DNA from: Kineosporiaceae bacterium
GTDB taxonomy: Bacteria; Actinomycetota; Actinomycetes; Actinomycetales; Angustibacteraceae
Direction of reading: 5' to 3'
Assembly (NCBI GenBank): GCA_027345905.1
Contig: DAIETC010000015.1
Span: 1 to 27,009 of the forward strand
Length of the DNA stretch: 27,009 nucleotides
Shown here: piece after piece, positions 25,426-27,009 of the stretch
How the letters are laid out: every line of letters begins with the position of its first letter
How positions within the stretch are numbered: position 1 is the first letter of the stretch
Position numbers and translations under genes: made by a program
Notes under the pieces: generated by a model
Seen by the model: the letters and a program-made list of their open reading frames with translations, nothing else
The model's database searches: none
What the model was told of the DNA's origin: nothing

Positions 25426-27009
25426 CTATGCGTGCTGTTGGTCGCCGGTGCCGGTGGCGGTGGGTGCCGAGGTGGCCTGGTCGCCGCCGGGCCGAACGCC
25501 CGCGATGCCACCGGCGGCGCTGGCGATGCTCTGCCGGGCGGCGCTGACCACCGCCTGCGCCGTGATCCCGAACTCCCGGAACAGCGTCTGGAAGTCCGCC
25601 GAGGCGCCGTAGTGCTCCAGCGAGACGATCCGTCCGGCGTCGCCGACGATCTCGCGCCACCCCTGCCCCACGGCCGCCTCGACGCTCACCCGCGCACGGA
25701 CCGAAGGGGGCAGTACCTCGTCGCGATAGTCCTGGGACTGTTCGGCGAACCACTCCCGGCACGGCATCGACACCACTCGGGTCGAGGTGCCCTTCTTCTC
25801 GAGCTGCCCGGCCGCCTCGACGGCGAGCTGCACCTCCGAACCCGTGGCGACGACGATGACGTCAGGGCTGCCCGGACGTGACTCCTCGACGAGGACGTAG
25901 GCGCCCTTGGCCACGCCAGAGGCCTTGCCCACCGTGCGGCGGTCAAAGGTCGGCACCGCCTGCCGCGTCAGGCAGAGCGCGGACGGCCCGTCCTGGCGGG
26001 TGAGGATCTGTGCCCAGGCCGCTGCCGTCTCGTTGGCGTCGGCGGGGCGCACGACGTCCAGCCCAGGAATGGCGCGCAGGGCCGCGAGGTGCTCGATCGG
26101 CTGGTGTGTCGGCCCGTCCTCCCCGAGCCCGATCGAGTCGTGCGTCCACACGTAGGTCACGGGCAGCTGCTGGAGCGCGGCCAGTCGGACGGCAGGGCGC
26201 ATGTAGTCGGAGAAGACGAGGAACGTGCCGCCATAGGGCCGCGTCAGGCCCTCGAGCGCGATGCCGTTCAGGATCATGCCCATGCCGTTCTCACGGATGC
26301 CGAAGTGCAGGGTGCGCCCGTACGGACCGCCCTTCCACTCGCGCGTCTGCTTCGAGGCGGGGATGAACGATGGCTCGCCCTCCATCGTCGTGTTGTTGGA
26401 CTCCGCGAGGTCGGCCGAGCCGCCCCACAGCTCCGGCATGACATCCGCCAGGGCGCTCAGCACCTTCCCGGACGCCGCTCGGGTGGCGATGCCCTTCTCG
26501 TCGGCCGGGAACGTGGGCAGCGCCTTGGACAGCCCGTCCGGCACGGCTCCGCTCAGCAGGCGGTCGAGCAGCTGGGCGCGGCTCGGGTTGGACTTGCGCC
26601 ACGCCTTGTAGCCCTTGTCCCACTCCCGATGCGCCGCCTTGCCGCGCTTGACGACCTCACGGGCGTGCTTCAGCACGGCGGGCTCGACGATGAAGCTCTT
26701 CTTGGGATCGAAGCCCAGCAGCTCCTTCGTCGCGGCGACCTCGGCATCCCCGAGGGCGGAGCCGTGGGACTTGCCGGTGTCCTGCTTGGTCGGTGCGGGC
26801 CACGCGATGATCGTGCGCAGGACGACGAGCGTCGGCTTCGCGCGCTGCTTCTCGCCGGACCGGATGGCGGCGAGCAGGGCGTCGACGTCCTCGACGTACG
26901 TGGCGCCGTCACCGTCACCTCGCCAGTCGACGGTCTCGACGTGCCAGCCGTATGCCGTGAACCGCGCCGCGACGTCCTCCGAGAAGGCGATGTCGGTGTC
27001 GTCCTCGAT
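25426..27009 (-). CDS. tkt: Transketolase, 5' end beyond the window
   Basis: The frame is open to the right edge, giving 527 of about 700 residues. It starts within IEDDTDIAFSEDVAARF, after the thiamine-diphosphate-binding domain. Visible are IIAWPAPTKQDTGKSHGSALG, the central pyrimidine-binding part with HFGIRENGMG, the substrate motif GLGEDGPTHQPIEHLAALR, and the C-terminal domain with SMPCREWFAEQ. A Gly/Thr/Ala-rich tail of about 25 residues (GVRPGGDQATSAPTATGTG) extends past the usual end. Transketolase is the two-carbon transferase of the pentose phosphate path and heads the leftward operon. No internal damage is seen. Confidence 0.96.
   Translation of the reverse strand: MEDDTDIAFSEDVAARFTAYGWHVETVDWRGDGDGATYVEDVDALLAAIRSGEKQRAKPTLVVLRTIIAWPAPTKQDTGKSHGSALGDAEVAATKELLGFDPKKSFIVEPAVLKHAREVVKRGKAAHREWDKGYKAWRKSNPSRAQLLDRLLSGAVPDGLSKALPTFPADEKGIATRAASGKVLSALADVMPELWGGSADLAESNNTTMEGEPSFIPASKQTREWKGGPYGRTLHFGIRENGMGMILNGIALEGLTRPYGGTFLVFSDYMRPAVRLAALQQLPVTYVWTHDSIGLGEDGPTHQPIEHLAALRAIPGLDVVRPADANETAAAWAQILTRQDGPSALCLTRQAVPTFDRRTVGKASGVAKGAYVLVEESRPGSPDVIVVATGSEVQLAVEAAGQLEKKGTSTRVVSMPCREWFAEQSQDYRDEVLPPSVRARVSVEAAVGQGWREIVGDAGRIVSLEHYGASADFQTLFREFGITAQAVVSAARQSIASAAGGIAGVRPGGDQATSAPTATGTGDQQHA

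Overview
The window is high-GC DNA with GTG/TTG starts and GTGA overlaps, from an actinobacterium. RbpA, WhiA, OpcA and the rapZ-yvcK-whiA-gap-pgk-tpiA-secG order all point there. I would guess Micrococcales, but the sequence alone does not fix the genus. It is mostly conserved chromosome, with one accessory patch between yvcK and whiA. I see no tRNA, rRNA, CRISPR array, prophage or insertion sequence.

Left part (1-9945): nucleotide excision repair. uvrB enters cut at its 5' end. A two-gene transport operon follows (a TerC-family membrane protein and an MFS permease), preceded by what reads as a yybP-ykoY manganese riboswitch with a built-in anti-Shine-Dalgarno segment. A metallo-beta-lactamase-fold hydrolase faces left. 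uvrA and uvrC face right behind a match to the RecA-independent (PafBC-type) DNA-damage promoter. uvrC carries a single in-frame TAA at codon 532. The frame stays open and conserved beyond it to codon 652, so the gene is a nonsense allele, a sequence error or a split gene.

Middle (9988-15370): rapZ and yvcK overlap by 4 bases. whiA, which normally follows yvcK closely, is displaced by about 2.6 kb. That insert holds an intact VapBC-type toxin-antitoxin pair with a promoter inside inverted repeats, a MazE-like antitoxin next to a 5'-truncated mazF remnant, a doubtful 45-residue ORF and a proline iminopeptidase-like hydrolase.

Right part (15450-27009): central carbon metabolism as two convergent blocks. 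Rightward: gap, pgk, tpiA, secG, rbpA (lower glycolysis, a Sec translocase subunit and an RNA polymerase-binding factor). Leftward: tkt (cut by the right edge), tal, pgi, zwf, opcA, pgl. From tal to pgl every junction is a 4-base GTGA overlap, a translationally coupled pentose-phosphate operon. The blocks meet with 12 bases between the rbpA and pgl stops.

The points most worth a second look are the uvrC stop, the riboswitch with its SD sequestration, the damage promoter at uvrA and the decaying toxin-antitoxin cluster. I did not find a convincing new multi-gene system.
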